In this document: piece by piece, positions 9,265 through 18,402 of the stretch
Numbering within the stretch: the stretch's first letter is position 1
Layout of the letters: each line of letters starts with the position of its first letter
NCBI GenBank assembly: GCA_002354335.1
Contig: DELI01000024.1
Span: 28,553-92,552, forward strand
Direction of reading: 5' to 3'
DNA from: Sphingobacterium sp. UBA2700
GTDB lineage: Bacteria; Bacteroidota; Bacteroidia; Sphingobacteriales; Sphingobacteriaceae
DNA length: 64,000 nucleotides
Notes under the pieces: generated by a model
What the model saw: only the letters and a program-made list of their open reading frames with translations
Database searches by the model: none
Told to the model about the DNA's origin: nothing
Program-made: the position numbers and the translations under genes

Positions 9265-11466
9265 ATGCAGAATCAAACCCCGACAAATTCTGGCAAAACT
9301 CTTATCATCTCCAATCGATTGCCAGTCAAAATTGAACGTAAAAAAGGAAAGCTAAAATTTACCGCAAGCGAAGGTGGACTGGCCACAGGACTAGGCTCCT
9401 TCTATAAAGATAATGGCTCTTGGTGGATCGGATGGCCGGGCATTATTCCGAAAACCCAGGAAGAGGAACAGCATATCCGCGAAGAATTGTACAAACTAAA
9501 TTTGATACCGGTATTTCTTACCCAAGTAGAAATAAAAAACTATTACGAAGGTTTCTCCAACGCTGTGCTCTGGCCACTTTGTCATTACAGACCCAGCTAT
9601 GTTGAACTACGCAATGACTATTGGGAAGCCTATGAACAGGTGAATCAGAAATTTGCAAAAGCCGCTCTTCCCTATATTGAAGAAGAAACAACTGTTTGGG
9701 TTCATGACTATCAATTAATGTTATTGCCCAAATATATTCGGGAGCAAAGCGAGCCAAACAGTATTGGCTACTTTCATCATATCCCCTTCCCTCCTCCAGA
9801 ACTCTTTAGCATGTTGCCCTGGAGAAAGCAGTTACTCGATGGACTTTCCAGCGCCGACTTAGTCGGATTCCATACCTATGAAAATGCTCATAATTTCCTG
9901 GAAGCAAATCAAACCCTGTTGAGCGCAGAGATCCATCACCATCATATCAAGTTGGAAGGCCGTAGTTGCTTTGTCGATGTCTTCCCGATGGGAATAGATT
10001 ATGAAAAATACAAACAACAGGCTATCAATTCGAAAACCCAGTTGTATGCCGCTGAGCTCAAAAAGCTGTTTGACGACAAAAAGATTATTCTTTCTGTCGA
10101 TCGTTTAGACTATAGTAAAGGAATTTTACAGCGATTAGCATCTTACGAAAAACTATTACTGAAACATCCGGAACTGCAGGAAAAAGTCGTGCTATATATG
10201 CTTATCGTCCCTTCCAGAGATCAGGTTAATCAATATAAAAAGCTACGGAACGAGATTGACCGCAAAGTCGGCAATATCAATGCCGTCCTCGGATCGCCAG
10301 GATGGCAACCCGTTTCCTATTTCTATAAATCCTTGCCATTCGACAAACTTTCGGCAGTATATGCAGCTGCGGACGTCTGCTTGGTCAGCTCCTTGTACGA
10401 TGGCATGAACCTCGTCGCGAAGGAATATATCGCTAGCAAACAACTCCAAACCGGCGCTTTGGTCCTTAGTGAGTTCGCCGGTGCTTCCAAAGAGCTGTCC
10501 GATGCTTTATTAATCAATCCCTATGCGATTGAAGAATCAAGCGACACACTATATGAGGCACTAACCATGTCTGAAAGCGAGAAGATGGAACGAATGCAGG
10601 CAAGTCAGCAGGTCGTCGAGAAGTTCAATGTCTTTCATTGGGTTAACCTCTTTTTCCAGCGCCTGCGTGAAATAAAAGAACAGCAGCGCAATGCGATCAC
10701 ACGCAAAGTAAAAGATCAAGTTCGAACATCTATCAAATCAACCTATCAACAGGCGACAAATAGATTGATCCTCCTGGACTATGATGGTACCTTAGTCGGA
10801 TTCAATAAGGATGCTGCCAAAGCCACGCCTACCGACGAACTGCATCAACTGCTTGAGAATATCGCAAAAGACAAGCAAAATACGCTCTCATTAGTGAGTG
10901 GCAGAAAATATGACAATATGCAAGATTGGTTTCCCGGAAAATCATTCTTTACGATTGCAGAGCACGGTATTTGGTCCAACTTTCCGAACCACCAATGGCA
11001 TATCAAAGAAGGATTATCCAACGAATGGAAAGTCTTTGTACGCAGTATCCTGCAACGCTTCACCGACAGAACCCCCGGTTCGCTGATCGAAGAGAAAACC
11101 TACTCCCTGGCCTGGCATTATCGAAAGGTAGATCATGCCTTGGGGAAAATTAAAGCACAAGAATTACTACAGGAACTCCATCCGCTCGCAAATGAAATAG
11201 GTCTGCAGATCATAAATGGTGATCGAGTGATCGAGATCAAGAACGAAGAAATTAATAAAGGGAAAGCGGTTAGTCAATTAGTCAATGAAATAAACCCTGA
11301 TTACATCCTATGTATTGGCGATGATGCGACAGATGAGGACATGTTTAACGAATTACCCGCAAATGCCGTCACGATTAAAGTCGGCAATAAGCAATCTGCG
11401 GCAAAATATTTCGTTGAAAATAAAGATGAAGTCTTAAAACTATTGACTGAGTTGACACAAGCTTAA
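9265..11466 (+). CDS. otsAB: Bifunctional trehalose-6-phosphate synthase/phosphatase
   Basis: A fused two-step trehalose enzyme of 733 residues. The N-terminal GT20 synthase domain joins UDP-glucose (or another nucleotide-glucose) to glucose-6-phosphate. It shows GGLATGLGSF, WIGWPG (about 53), WVHDYQLMLLP, FHHIPFPPPELF, VDRLDYSKGI (about 277) and SSLYDGMNLVAKEY. The C-terminal HAD phosphatase domain starts at LDYDGTLVGF (about 503), carries the two nucleophile/acid aspartates, and ends with GDDATDEDMF (about 686). Both active sites look intact. An upstream TTG at 9253 is in frame, but the ATG at 9265 gives the normal N-terminus. A GH15 gene follows after 16 bp, so the two are probably co-transcribed. 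Trehalose made here would serve osmotic or desiccation protection. Confidence 0.95.
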   Translation: MQNQTPTNSGKTLIISNRLPVKIERKKGKLKFTASEGGLATGLGSFYKDNGSWWIGWPGIIPKTQEEEQHIREELYKLNLIPVFLTQVEIKNYYEGFSNAVLWPLCHYRPSYVELRNDYWEAYEQVNQKFAKAALPYIEEETTVWVHDYQLMLLPKYIREQSEPNSIGYFHHIPFPPPELFSMLPWRKQLLDGLSSADLVGFHTYENAHNFLEANQTLLSAEIHHHHIKLEGRSCFVDVFPMGIDYEKYKQQAINSKTQLYAAELKKLFDDKKIILSVDRLDYSKGILQRLASYEKLLLKHPELQEKVVLYMLIVPSRDQVNQYKKLRNEIDRKVGNINAVLGSPGWQPVSYFYKSLPFDKLSAVYAAADVCLVSSLYDGMNLVAKEYIASKQLQTGALVLSEFAGASKELSDALLINPYAIEESSDTLYEALTMSESEKMERMQASQQVVEKFNVFHWVNLFFQRLREIKEQQRNAITRKVKDQVRTSIKSTYQQATNRLILLDYDGTLVGFNKDAAKATPTDELHQLLENIAKDKQNTLSLVSGRKYDNMQDWFPGKSFFTIAEHGIWSNFPNHQWHIKEGLSNEWKVFVRSILQRFTDRTPGSLIEEKTYSLAWHYRKVDHALGKIKAQELLQELHPLANEIGLQIINGDRVIEIKNEEINKGKAVSQLVNEINPDYILCIGDDATDEDMFNELPANAVTIKVGNKQSAAKYFVENKDEVLKLLTELTQA

Positions 11467-11482
11467 CACAAAACCATATTGA

Positions 11483-13276
11483 ATGAATAAAAAACACTTA
11501 TATAATTCTGGCATTATTGGAAACTGCAATTTTATTGCTCACGTCCATAAAAGTACAAATATCAACTGGCTCTGCTGGCCAACCTTCCGGGATAACTTTG
11601 TCTTCGGATGCTTGCTCGATAAGAATAAAGGCGGCGAGTTTAACATCAGACTACAGGGCGACAATGTATATTCCAAACAGTATTATCTAGAAAACACCAA
11701 TATTTTAGTCACCGAGGTGCATAGCGACCAGGGAAGTTTTAAAGTGACCGACTTTGCCCCTCGATTCGAGCAATACGAACGATTCTATAAGCCGCTGATG
11801 CTGATTCGCATTGTTGAACCACTGGCAGGCAATCCAAAGGTAAAAGTTACCTGCAGTCCGAAAGCAAATTATGGGTTGGCAGATTTTAACCGGTCGAGAG
11901 GCAGCAATCATGTGCAATTCAACTACGATAATGAGCATATGCGCTTGACCACGAACATCCCAATCAGCCACTTTTTCGACGAAGATAAAGGGAGCATCAT
12001 TCTCTCTGAAAAGAAATATATGGTATTGAGTTACGGGAGTGCATTTGAAGCTGCCTTGGAAAAGACAGCGGAAGATTTCTTAATCAGAACCAAACAATAC
12101 TGGCGCAACTGGACGAAAAAAGCTAATATCCCTAACTTTTATCAAGATCAGATTATTCGCTCAGCATTAGTGCTAAAACTGCATCAGTATGAAGATACCG
12201 GAGCGATTATCGCATCAAGTACAACCAGTTTGCCCGAATCGCCAGGCTCGGGACGAAATTGGGATTACCGATATTGTTGGGTGCGGGATAGCTATTACGT
12301 GCTGACAGCGCTTGCGAATATTGGCAAATTCGATGAACTCGAAAAATTTGCAACCTACATCACAGGAATCACGCAGTCTGATAGTGGTAGGCTACAGCCA
12401 CTTTATGGTATTCTGGGTCGACGTACTTTGACCGAAGAAACGCTGGATTACCTGGATGGTTATCTGGGAAACAAACCGGTACGCATTGGAAACCAAGCTT
12501 ATGAACATATACAGAACGATGTCTATGGTCAAGCTATGATAGCCCTGCTTCCCCTATTCACCGATTTCCGATTCCCTGCCGACGAACGCAAGGATGCAAA
12601 AAGCTGGCTGACTTACATTCTGGACAAGATCGCAATGACGATCGATGAGAAAGATGCCGGCATCTGGGAGTTCCGACATATTGCCAACAGACATGCTTAT
12701 TCCAACCTATTCCAATGGGCGGGCGCATCCGCTGCATTAAAGATCGCTAAGCAAAATGGCTATCAGGATATTGAAATCCAAGCACAAGAGTTAAAAGACA
12801 AGGCTGCAGCACATATCGAATCCTGCTACGATGAGGAAAGAAAGGTTTATCGAAACGCGGCCGAAGGATCCGATTTGGATGCAAGCACGCTGCAGCTCAT
12901 CATGATGCACTATTTAGACCCCAATTCCGAACGTGCAAAACTTCATCTGAATGAATTGGAAAAAGTGTTGAAAGGTAAAAATGGATTATTCTATCGCTAC
13001 TTACACCAAGATGATTTTGGAAAGCCACAATCCACTTTCTTAGTCTGTGCGTTTTGGTATGTGGAGGCTTTGGCCTGTGTGGGAAGAATCGAAGAAGCGC
13101 AGGAAATTTTCCATAACTTGATGGGTTACAGCAATCATCTAGGGCTATTTAGCGAAGACGTGCATGAAGAAGATGGCAGTCAATGGGGCAACTTCCCACA
13201 AGCGTATAGCCATGTCGGACTGATGAATGCTGCATACCGAATTGCAACAAAATTAGACCGACCAATCTTCATATAA
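11483..13276 (+). CDS. Glycoside hydrolase family 15 (glucoamylase/trehalase-like)
   Basis: A 597-residue GH15 protein with an N-terminal beta-rich domain and a C-terminal (alpha/alpha)6 barrel. Typical landmarks are WDYRYCWVRD (about 257-266), YEHIQNDVYGQ, AGIWEFR (about 391, carrying the presumed general acid Glu), and LFSEDVHEEDGSQWGNFPQ followed by SHVGLMNAA (about 553 onward, second catalytic Glu). There is no signal peptide, so it acts in the cytoplasm. The family includes glucoamylases, dextran glucosidases and trehalases. Position directly behind otsAB suggests trehalose hydrolysis or turnover, but a glucan substrate is equally possible from sequence alone. Confidence 0.9.
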   Translation: MNKKHLYNSGIIGNCNFIAHVHKSTNINWLCWPTFRDNFVFGCLLDKNKGGEFNIRLQGDNVYSKQYYLENTNILVTEVHSDQGSFKVTDFAPRFEQYERFYKPLMLIRIVEPLAGNPKVKVTCSPKANYGLADFNRSRGSNHVQFNYDNEHMRLTTNIPISHFFDEDKGSIILSEKKYMVLSYGSAFEAALEKTAEDFLIRTKQYWRNWTKKANIPNFYQDQIIRSALVLKLHQYEDTGAIIASSTTSLPESPGSGRNWDYRYCWVRDSYYVLTALANIGKFDELEKFATYITGITQSDSGRLQPLYGILGRRTLTEETLDYLDGYLGNKPVRIGNQAYEHIQNDVYGQAMIALLPLFTDFRFPADERKDAKSWLTYILDKIAMTIDEKDAGIWEFRHIANRHAYSNLFQWAGASAALKIAKQNGYQDIEIQAQELKDKAAAHIESCYDEERKVYRNAAEGSDLDASTLQLIMMHYLDPNSERAKLHLNELEKVLKGKNGLFYRYLHQDDFGKPQSTFLVCAFWYVEALACVGRIEEAQEIFHNLMGYSNHLGLFSEDVHEEDGSQWGNFPQAYSHVGLMNAAYRIATKLDRPIFI

Positions 13277-13354
13277 CGTTAATGCATCCTTTACAATTAA
13301 ATTACAATTGGCATAAGGTTTGCCTAAGGAAGATTGCATTACTCACATTTTACT

Positions 13355-14134
13355 ATGAAAAATACATTATTATATTCACTAGCTCTAGCAACCTTAGCGT
13401 TGGGAAGTTGCTCTACTGATGATGGTATCCCGACTGGTAAAACGCCGTTAACCATTAAGATGACGGACGCACCGGCAAATTACGATGCCATTTATTTGAA
13501 CATTGACGAGATCGAAGTCCGTACGGTAAGTGGAAGCGAAGTAATCGATGTAGATGCCGACCCTTTTGATATTCTTCAATATCGTTTCGGTAGAGATACA
13601 GTAATTGCTGCACACGATGTACCCTCCGGAAGAATTAAGGAAATCCGTCTAAAACTAGAAGATGAAGGCAATGAAATTGTTGTCGATGGCGTTCATTACC
13701 CGTTAACTACGCCTTCAGGACAGTCATCAGGTGTAAAACTGAAAGTGCATGATGATCTTATCCCGAATGTAGCTTATACCTTATTGATCGACTTTGATGC
13801 TGCAAAATCGGTGCACCGCGCTGGAAATGGTAAATGGATGTTAAAACCAGTTCTTCGTGCAATCCCGGTTGCAACCTCGGGCGCTATTGAAGGGGTTGTA
13901 AACCCATTCTCCGCTTGGCCGAATGTATATGCTATTGCAGGAACAGATACGATTGGTACAATCACCAACCCACTAGGAAAATTCTATTTCCCAGGGGTGG
14001 ATCAAGGTACTTATAAATTGCTGATTCAACCTACAGAACCCGGATACGACACTGTATCTCAAGATGTTATTGTAACGCAAGGAAAAGTAACAAATGTAGG
14101 TACAATTAACCTAGGAAAAGTTTTAGCAAACTAA
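13355..14134 (+). CDS. DUF4382 lipoprotein
   Basis: A 259-residue exported lipoprotein. The ATG at 13355 begins a classic signal (KNTLLYSLALATLALGSC) with the lipobox cysteine at about residue 19. An in-frame TTG at 13334 would only add residues before the signal and is rejected. Residues 30-175 form a DUF4382 domain (TIKMTDAPANYDAIYLNI, DVPSGRIKEIRLKL). The last ~80 residues look like a carboxypeptidase-regulatory or Cna-B-like beta sandwich (GAIEGVVNPFSAWPNVYAI, GKFYFPGVDQGTYKLLI). The role is unknown; surface or periplasmic binding is likely. A strong terminator follows. Confidence 0.88.
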   Translation: MKNTLLYSLALATLALGSCSTDDGIPTGKTPLTIKMTDAPANYDAIYLNIDEIEVRTVSGSEVIDVDADPFDILQYRFGRDTVIAAHDVPSGRIKEIRLKLEDEGNEIVVDGVHYPLTTPSGQSSGVKLKVHDDLIPNVAYTLLIDFDAAKSVHRAGNGKWMLKPVLRAIPVATSGAIEGVVNPFSAWPNVYAIAGTDTIGTITNPLGKFYFPGVDQGTYKLLIQPTEPGYDTVSQDVIVTQGKVTNVGTINLGKVLAN

Positions 14135-14153
14135 TCCCGATATACTATAAAGT

Positions 14154-14190
14154 AATAGGTTGTCTATTTTTTAGACAGCCTATTTTTTTT
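14154..14190. terminator. Bidirectional intrinsic terminator
   Basis: A 12-bp stem (AATAGGTTGTCT / AGACAGCCTATT, one G-T wobble) with a 7-nt loop is followed by eight T on the plus strand. It lies between the convergent DUF4382 and DUF3050 genes. Confidence 0.85.
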
Positions 14191-14194
14191 ATGA

Positions 14195-14962
14195 TTATAA
14201 ACTCGCTTCAATAGCGTCCCAAAGCGCAATTCTTTTCTGTAGAGCCTGCTTAGCCGTCTGCTGCATCTCTTCCCATTTCTTATCATCCTCACCTGCTAAT
14301 TCCATGATCATACGCATCGCTAATGGGCCGTGCTCATCGCCATCCAATTCGATATGGCGTTGGAAATAATAGATCAAACGGTCTAACTCGGTATCTGGAA
14401 ACTGAAGCTTCAACGAATCCAGAATAGAACTGAACATATCCGGAATCAAGTCCTCACGACCAAAAGTAAAAGCCGAAGCAATTTTATGGGGCTCCTGACT
14501 CGCAATACAATCAAACGTAAAATGTAAAAAGTCTTTGATGCGCTGATCAAAAGACTGTGCATCAATTGCACCTCGAATGTCTGATATACCTTTCAATCCC
14601 GATACAAAGTCCAGAATAGGCTCGCAGTTTGCGCCTAATGCCTGCATGGAATCCAAATACATCTCAAAATGACTTAATCGACGTCCATCGTAATATTCGT
14701 CCGACTCCTCTGCCAGAACAATTTCATTGATCAAATAGCGAGTGTCTGGATATTCACTCGCAAACCAAGGCACTTGGGTGCAAGTTAATTGAATCTGCAA
14801 AGCCTTCAGCAAGGACATAAAATCCCAAACAGCATAAACATGCCCCTCGGTAAATTTCCGAAGATCGTCAACCGTTTGGATTTTCTGGTAAAGGGGATGG
14901 CTCAAAAGTATAGCGCGTTCTTCGCTAATAAAAGAATGGATAGTGTTAATACGGTTTTGCAT
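14195..14962 (-). CDS. DUF3050 protein (haem-oxygenase-like fold)
   Basis: A 255-residue soluble, helical protein of the DUF3050 family. Recognisable pieces are ERAILLSHPLYQKIQTVDDL, FTEGHVYAVWDFMSLLKALQ and YYFQRHIELDGDEHGPLAM. The His/Glu-rich helices resemble those of haem-oxygenase-like or TenA-like diiron proteins. The chemistry is not established. An in-frame TTG at 14968 exists, but the ATG at 14962 is preferred. It is a single gene, convergent with the DUF4382 gene. Confidence 0.85.
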   Translation of the reverse strand: MQNRINTIHSFISEERAILLSHPLYQKIQTVDDLRKFTEGHVYAVWDFMSLLKALQIQLTCTQVPWFASEYPDTRYLINEIVLAEESDEYYDGRRLSHFEMYLDSMQALGANCEPILDFVSGLKGISDIRGAIDAQSFDQRIKDFLHFTFDCIASQEPHKIASAFTFGREDLIPDMFSSILDSLKLQFPDTELDRLIYYFQRHIELDGDEHGPLAMRMIMELAGEDDKKWEEMQQTAKQALQKRIALWDAIEASL

Positions 14963-15028
14963 GCACAAAAGTAAGCATACCTAAACGATATTATCCTCTT
15001 ATCGCGCTGATTATTTTTAAACATTAAA

Positions 15029-15048
15029 TTAGTTTGATATTTAACTGT
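15029..15048. promoter_or_regulatory. Degenerate MarR-type operator over the -33 box
   Basis: TTAGTTTGA-TA-TTTAACTGT resembles the perfect palindrome TTAGTTCAA-TG-TTGAACTAA found downstream at 15534-15555 (13 of 18 arm bases agree). It overlaps the -33 box of the MarR gene, the usual place for an autorepression site. Confidence 0.45.
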
Positions 15049-15064
15049 CTATTATTTAACTTTG
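15033..15064 (+). promoter_or_regulatory. Promoter of the MarR gene (-33 TTTG, -7 TAACTTTG)
   Basis: TTTG at 15033-15036 and TAACTTTG at 15057-15064, separated by 20 bp, match the full Bacteroidota consensus TTTG-(19-21)-TAnnTTTG. Transcription would start near 15070, just ahead of the ATG at 15083. Confidence 0.7.
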
Positions 15065-15082
15065 CATATCAATCAGCAAGCT

Positions 15083-15520
15083 ATGAATGAAGATATCGCA
15101 TTAGTACGAAACTTGATACACGACGTAATTGCACTTCGCGCTGGAATAAAGCAGTTTTATTACCAAAAAATCAAAGAACTTAATCTAGACATCACCTATG
15201 AAATGATGCAGGTAATGGCTGTACTATGGCGGAAAACAGAGGTTAATCAACAGGATATTGCCGAAGCAGTCCAAAAAAGCAAAGCCAGTATCACGCCCTT
15301 GATCGATAATCTGTGCAAGCGTGGGTTAGTCACGCGCGTTTCAGATCCTTCTGATCGACGAAATAATAAAATAGAACTTACAGAAAAGGGCTTTCTTTTC
15401 CAAGAAACAATGGCTCCCGTTCAAGACGAACTATTCCAAAGAATTTCAAAAGTGAGCAGCAAGGAGGAGATCATCCACTTGCGCGAACAACTGCAAAAAA
15501 TCGCGACGGCAATCGTCTAG
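15083..15520 (+). CDS. MarR-family transcriptional regulator
   Basis: A 145-residue winged-helix repressor. It shows the MarR layout: dimerisation helices, then NQQDIAEAVQKSKASITPLI (recognition helix) and the wing DPSDRRNNKIELTEKG. The ATG at 15083 lies just downstream of the mapped promoter. The TTG at 15062 lies inside the -7 box and is excluded. It is followed by a membrane-fusion protein and an MFS transporter, so it most likely represses that efflux pair and itself through the palindromes at 15534-15555 and 15029-15048. Confidence 0.92.
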   Translation: MNEDIALVRNLIHDVIALRAGIKQFYYQKIKELNLDITYEMMQVMAVLWRKTEVNQQDIAEAVQKSKASITPLIDNLCKRGLVTRVSDPSDRRNNKIELTEKGFLFQETMAPVQDELFQRISKVSSKEEIIHLREQLQKIATAIV

Positions 15521-15533
15521 ATTTTTTTAACTC

Positions 15534-15555
15534 ATTAGTTCAATGTTGAACTAAT
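15534..15555. promoter_or_regulatory. Perfect palindromic operator between marR and emrA-like gene
   Basis: ATTAGTTCAA-TG-TTGAACTAAT is a perfect 10-bp inverted repeat with a 2-bp centre, the size and symmetry expected for a MarR dimer. It lies between the MarR stop and the HlyD-family gene. Confidence 0.7.
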
Positions 15556-15579
15556 TTAAATACATGCACATCACAGTAT

Positions 15580-16650
15580 ATGAATCAGAATACAACGAAA
15601 CAAATCAGTCCGAAAGAAAAGATACGCAGACGTAAAATCTATCTCGTCAATGCAATTTCCATCATCGTTATTCTTGCGGCCATTAGCTGGGGAATTATGG
15701 AGTTTTTCCACCTCAACGAAAGTGTGTATACCGAAGATGCACAAGTAGACGCACATATCAACCCCGTTTCTGCAAAAGTATCCGGTTATGTCAAAGACAT
15801 CAAATTCCGTGAACACCAATATGTACACAAAGGCGATACACTCGTCGTGCTGGAAAATGAGGAATACAAAATTCAAGTAGAAAACGCAATGGCAGCATTG
15901 GCAGATGCGCGAGCCGGTCACGATGTAGTCCAAACCGAAGTTCAAATTGCGAACAACAGCTTGAATATAGCGGATGCAAACATTGAAGAGCTCAAAACGA
16001 GACTAAACAACGCGGAAGCAAACTACAATAGATTCCAAGCATTAATGGACAAGGATGCCATCGCTGTTTACCAGTACGAACAAGTTAGAACAGAATATGA
16101 GTCTCTACAAGCGAAATATAAATCGCTATTGGCACAGAAGACGAGCAGCAACCTCAGTTCGCTAGAAACGCGAAAGAAAACTGCAATCAACCAAGCCAGC
16201 ATTATGCGCGCACAAGCGGCGCTGGATTTAGCTCGATTAAACCTGTCTTACACCGTCATCCTTGCACCCTATGATGGCGTATTGGGTCGTGTACCGGTGG
16301 AAGAAGGACAACTAATACAATCCGGACAGCAGCTTTTCAGCATCGTGCGAGATCAGCAAAAATGGATAACCGCAAATTATACTGAACGACAGCTAAAAGA
16401 ATTAGCGATCGGTAAAGACGTACAGATTACTGTAGACGCCCTGCCAAACCGTATATTTAAAGGCAAGATCAGTGCGATATCTGAAGCAACGGGTTCAAAA
16501 TATGCAAGCATCCCCGTTGACAACTCCACCGGAAATTTTATCAAAGTGCAGCAGCGGATTCCTGTTCGTATAGACTTCTCTCAACAGAACGATACCAAGG
16601 AACTCGAGAAACTATTGGTAGGAATGAACGTCGTCGTAAAAGCGATATAA
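15580..16650 (+). CDS. HlyD/EmrA-family membrane fusion protein
   Basis: A 356-residue periplasmic adaptor of a tripartite MFS multidrug exporter. A short cytoplasmic start is followed by one transmembrane helix (about 22-45). Then come the first half of the barrel-sandwich domain (VDAHINPVSAKVSGYVKDI), a coiled-coil hairpin (about 85-200), and the second lipoyl half (ILAPYDGVLGRVPVEEGQ) with a beta-barrel domain. The stop codon abuts the ATG of the transporter (no spacing). No outer-membrane factor gene is adjacent, so it would recruit a TolC-like protein encoded elsewhere. Confidence 0.93.
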   Translation: MNQNTTKQISPKEKIRRRKIYLVNAISIIVILAAISWGIMEFFHLNESVYTEDAQVDAHINPVSAKVSGYVKDIKFREHQYVHKGDTLVVLENEEYKIQVENAMAALADARAGHDVVQTEVQIANNSLNIADANIEELKTRLNNAEANYNRFQALMDKDAIAVYQYEQVRTEYESLQAKYKSLLAQKTSSNLSSLETRKKTAINQASIMRAQAALDLARLNLSYTVILAPYDGVLGRVPVEEGQLIQSGQQLFSIVRDQQKWITANYTERQLKELAIGKDVQITVDALPNRIFKGKISAISEATGSKYASIPVDNSTGNFIKVQQRIPVRIDFSQQNDTKELEKLLVGMNVVVKAI

Positions 16651-18186
16651 ATGAAGGGTAGCATTTTTCAAAGCTGGATATCCGAAAGGTATAAATTCCC
16701 TATCCTACTGCTTATCGCCATCACCTTATCCTGCAACAGCGGTATTCCCAGTACAATTTATCCTTTCGTGATGGGCGCACTATCCGCCAACTCGCCAGAT
16801 TTATCGATGGCGATGTATGCCTATTGTGCCGGAATGGTATGTTCGATACCCCTGATCTTTCGCCTCGGAGGCGTTATTCCGAAAAAAACATTGATCATTT
16901 TTTTGATCCTTGTTTTAATGGCAATTAATTTCCTCTTGGCGATCAACGACAATGTATTAGTCAACGTGATGCTCATGTTTGTGTTTGGATGCGTGAAAAT
17001 CATTGTAACCATGGCACTGATAACCGAGCTTATGCCCTATCTAATGCCTAAAGGCGAGCGATATCAAATGTATGCGGTTTATTATCCAATGAATATGATT
17101 TTGCCCGTCATCGGCGGACTAATATCCGTCATGCTCGCACAGCGATATTACTGGGAAATCGGATTTCATTTCCAGAACCTTATGCTATTCATCTGCCTTT
17201 TGCTCGTACTTTGCACATTCAAAACACAAGCTATAGTCAGAATTCCACTTTTCCAATACGATTGGTTCGGCACAATTCTATTAGCAAGCTCCTTACTTTC
17301 CTTTTCTTTTGTCTGCAGCTATGCCGTGCAGAACAATTGGTTCTACAGTCCTTCAATCATTATTGCAACGGTGCTGTGCATCGTGTTCTTTATGCTTTTC
17401 TTCAACAGAAATTACCGAAAAAAAAGAAAGGTTATCAGCTTTTCGACAATGGTTGATAAAGGTACATTTTTAACCCTCTTGACTATATTTCTGCTGGGGA
17501 TGTTCTATGCAAACAGCAGTTTGTTGAATTACTTACTAAACAATCTCGTGCCGAATAACCCCGGCAAAGTAGCAGAGATCAATGCGTATGTCATCATCGG
17601 ATACCTCATCGGAAGCCTTATCGTCTGGCTTTATTTCAAACGCACGAAGAAATGCAAAGCCATCATGCTTTTTGCGACGCTTTGTTACCTTGCGTCGAAC
17701 ATCTTGATGTATCGCTACATCAATACGAATACTGCCGTAGAATTACTTATTACCCCGATTATTCTACGAGGAATAGCCATCATCGTGTCTTTTATTGCTA
17801 CGGCCGTTTACCTGGCCGCCAATGTCAACCCGAAACAATTCCTGCATAGCATCGTCCTCTTCTTGTTGGTCAGAACCTTTATCGTTACGGTGTTTTGGTC
17901 TTCGTTCATCAATTACTGGTATCAACATCAAGTAGCGGTGCATCAAACGCGTTTAGCCGAAATAATAGAAAACTCGATCGTATTAAGCCGCACAAGCTTG
18001 GCGAGTTTTCAAACACAAACCGCGCTACTTGCGTTGCAAGATGTTTATTGGTACCTTATCCTGGCGAATATCGCGGTATTGCTTATTATTGCGATACTTC
18101 CATATCATTCCTCAACGATAAGGCATATCTATAATTGGGCAACCAAGAAAAACGCAAAAGAGCTGATACAGGCAAGCCCTATGTAG
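16651..18186 (+). CDS. MFS drug transporter (EmrB-like partner)
   Basis: A 511-residue inner-membrane transporter with about 14 predicted hydrophobic helices, consistent with the DHA2-type architecture. Charged loops are short and the C-terminus is cytoplasmic and basic. It begins directly after the membrane-fusion-protein stop codon and would pump drugs or fatty-acid-like compounds across the envelope with it. Sequence motifs of classical EmrB are weak, so the substrate cannot be named. Control is probably by the upstream MarR protein. Confidence 0.87.
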   Translation: MKGSIFQSWISERYKFPILLLIAITLSCNSGIPSTIYPFVMGALSANSPDLSMAMYAYCAGMVCSIPLIFRLGGVIPKKTLIIFLILVLMAINFLLAINDNVLVNVMLMFVFGCVKIIVTMALITELMPYLMPKGERYQMYAVYYPMNMILPVIGGLISVMLAQRYYWEIGFHFQNLMLFICLLLVLCTFKTQAIVRIPLFQYDWFGTILLASSLLSFSFVCSYAVQNNWFYSPSIIIATVLCIVFFMLFFNRNYRKKRKVISFSTMVDKGTFLTLLTIFLLGMFYANSSLLNYLLNNLVPNNPGKVAEINAYVIIGYLIGSLIVWLYFKRTKKCKAIMLFATLCYLASNILMYRYINTNTAVELLITPIILRGIAIIVSFIATAVYLAANVNPKQFLHSIVLFLLVRTFIVTVFWSSFINYWYQHQVAVHQTRLAEIIENSIVLSRTSLASFQTQTALLALQDVYWYLILANIAVLLIIAILPYHSSTIRHIYNWATKKNAKELIQASPM

Positions 18187-18223
18187 TCTATAACTGTACT
18201 TAAGCAAGACTGACCCGAGACGA

Positions 18224-18310
18224 CTTAAAACCCTTTCAAACCCAATGATCACCCAATACAAACCCCAATCATAGCCGCTTGGAAAGGGCTTTGATTGGGG
18301 TATAAAAGGG
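18224..18310. repeat. Dispersed hairpin repeat, copy A
   Basis: Starts with CTTAAAACCC and contains ACCCCAATCA pairing with TGATTGGGGT around a CCGCT..AAAGGG core. It shares the order CTTAAA-CCC, CCCTTTCA, CCGCT, AAAGGG, GATnnGG with 33935-34022 and 52350-52445. It may also serve as a transcription end for the MFS gene. Confidence 0.55.
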
Positions 18311-18402
18311 ATGTAATTTATGACATTGTTATTCGAGTCCTGAACAATTCTGCACAAAAGCTTGTATTTAATATATTCGCTGAACAAATATCGCTTGATA
18401 CT

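Noticed and set aside
15571..15945. 124-codon minus-strand frame
   Set aside because: Antisense to the well-supported membrane-fusion-protein gene.
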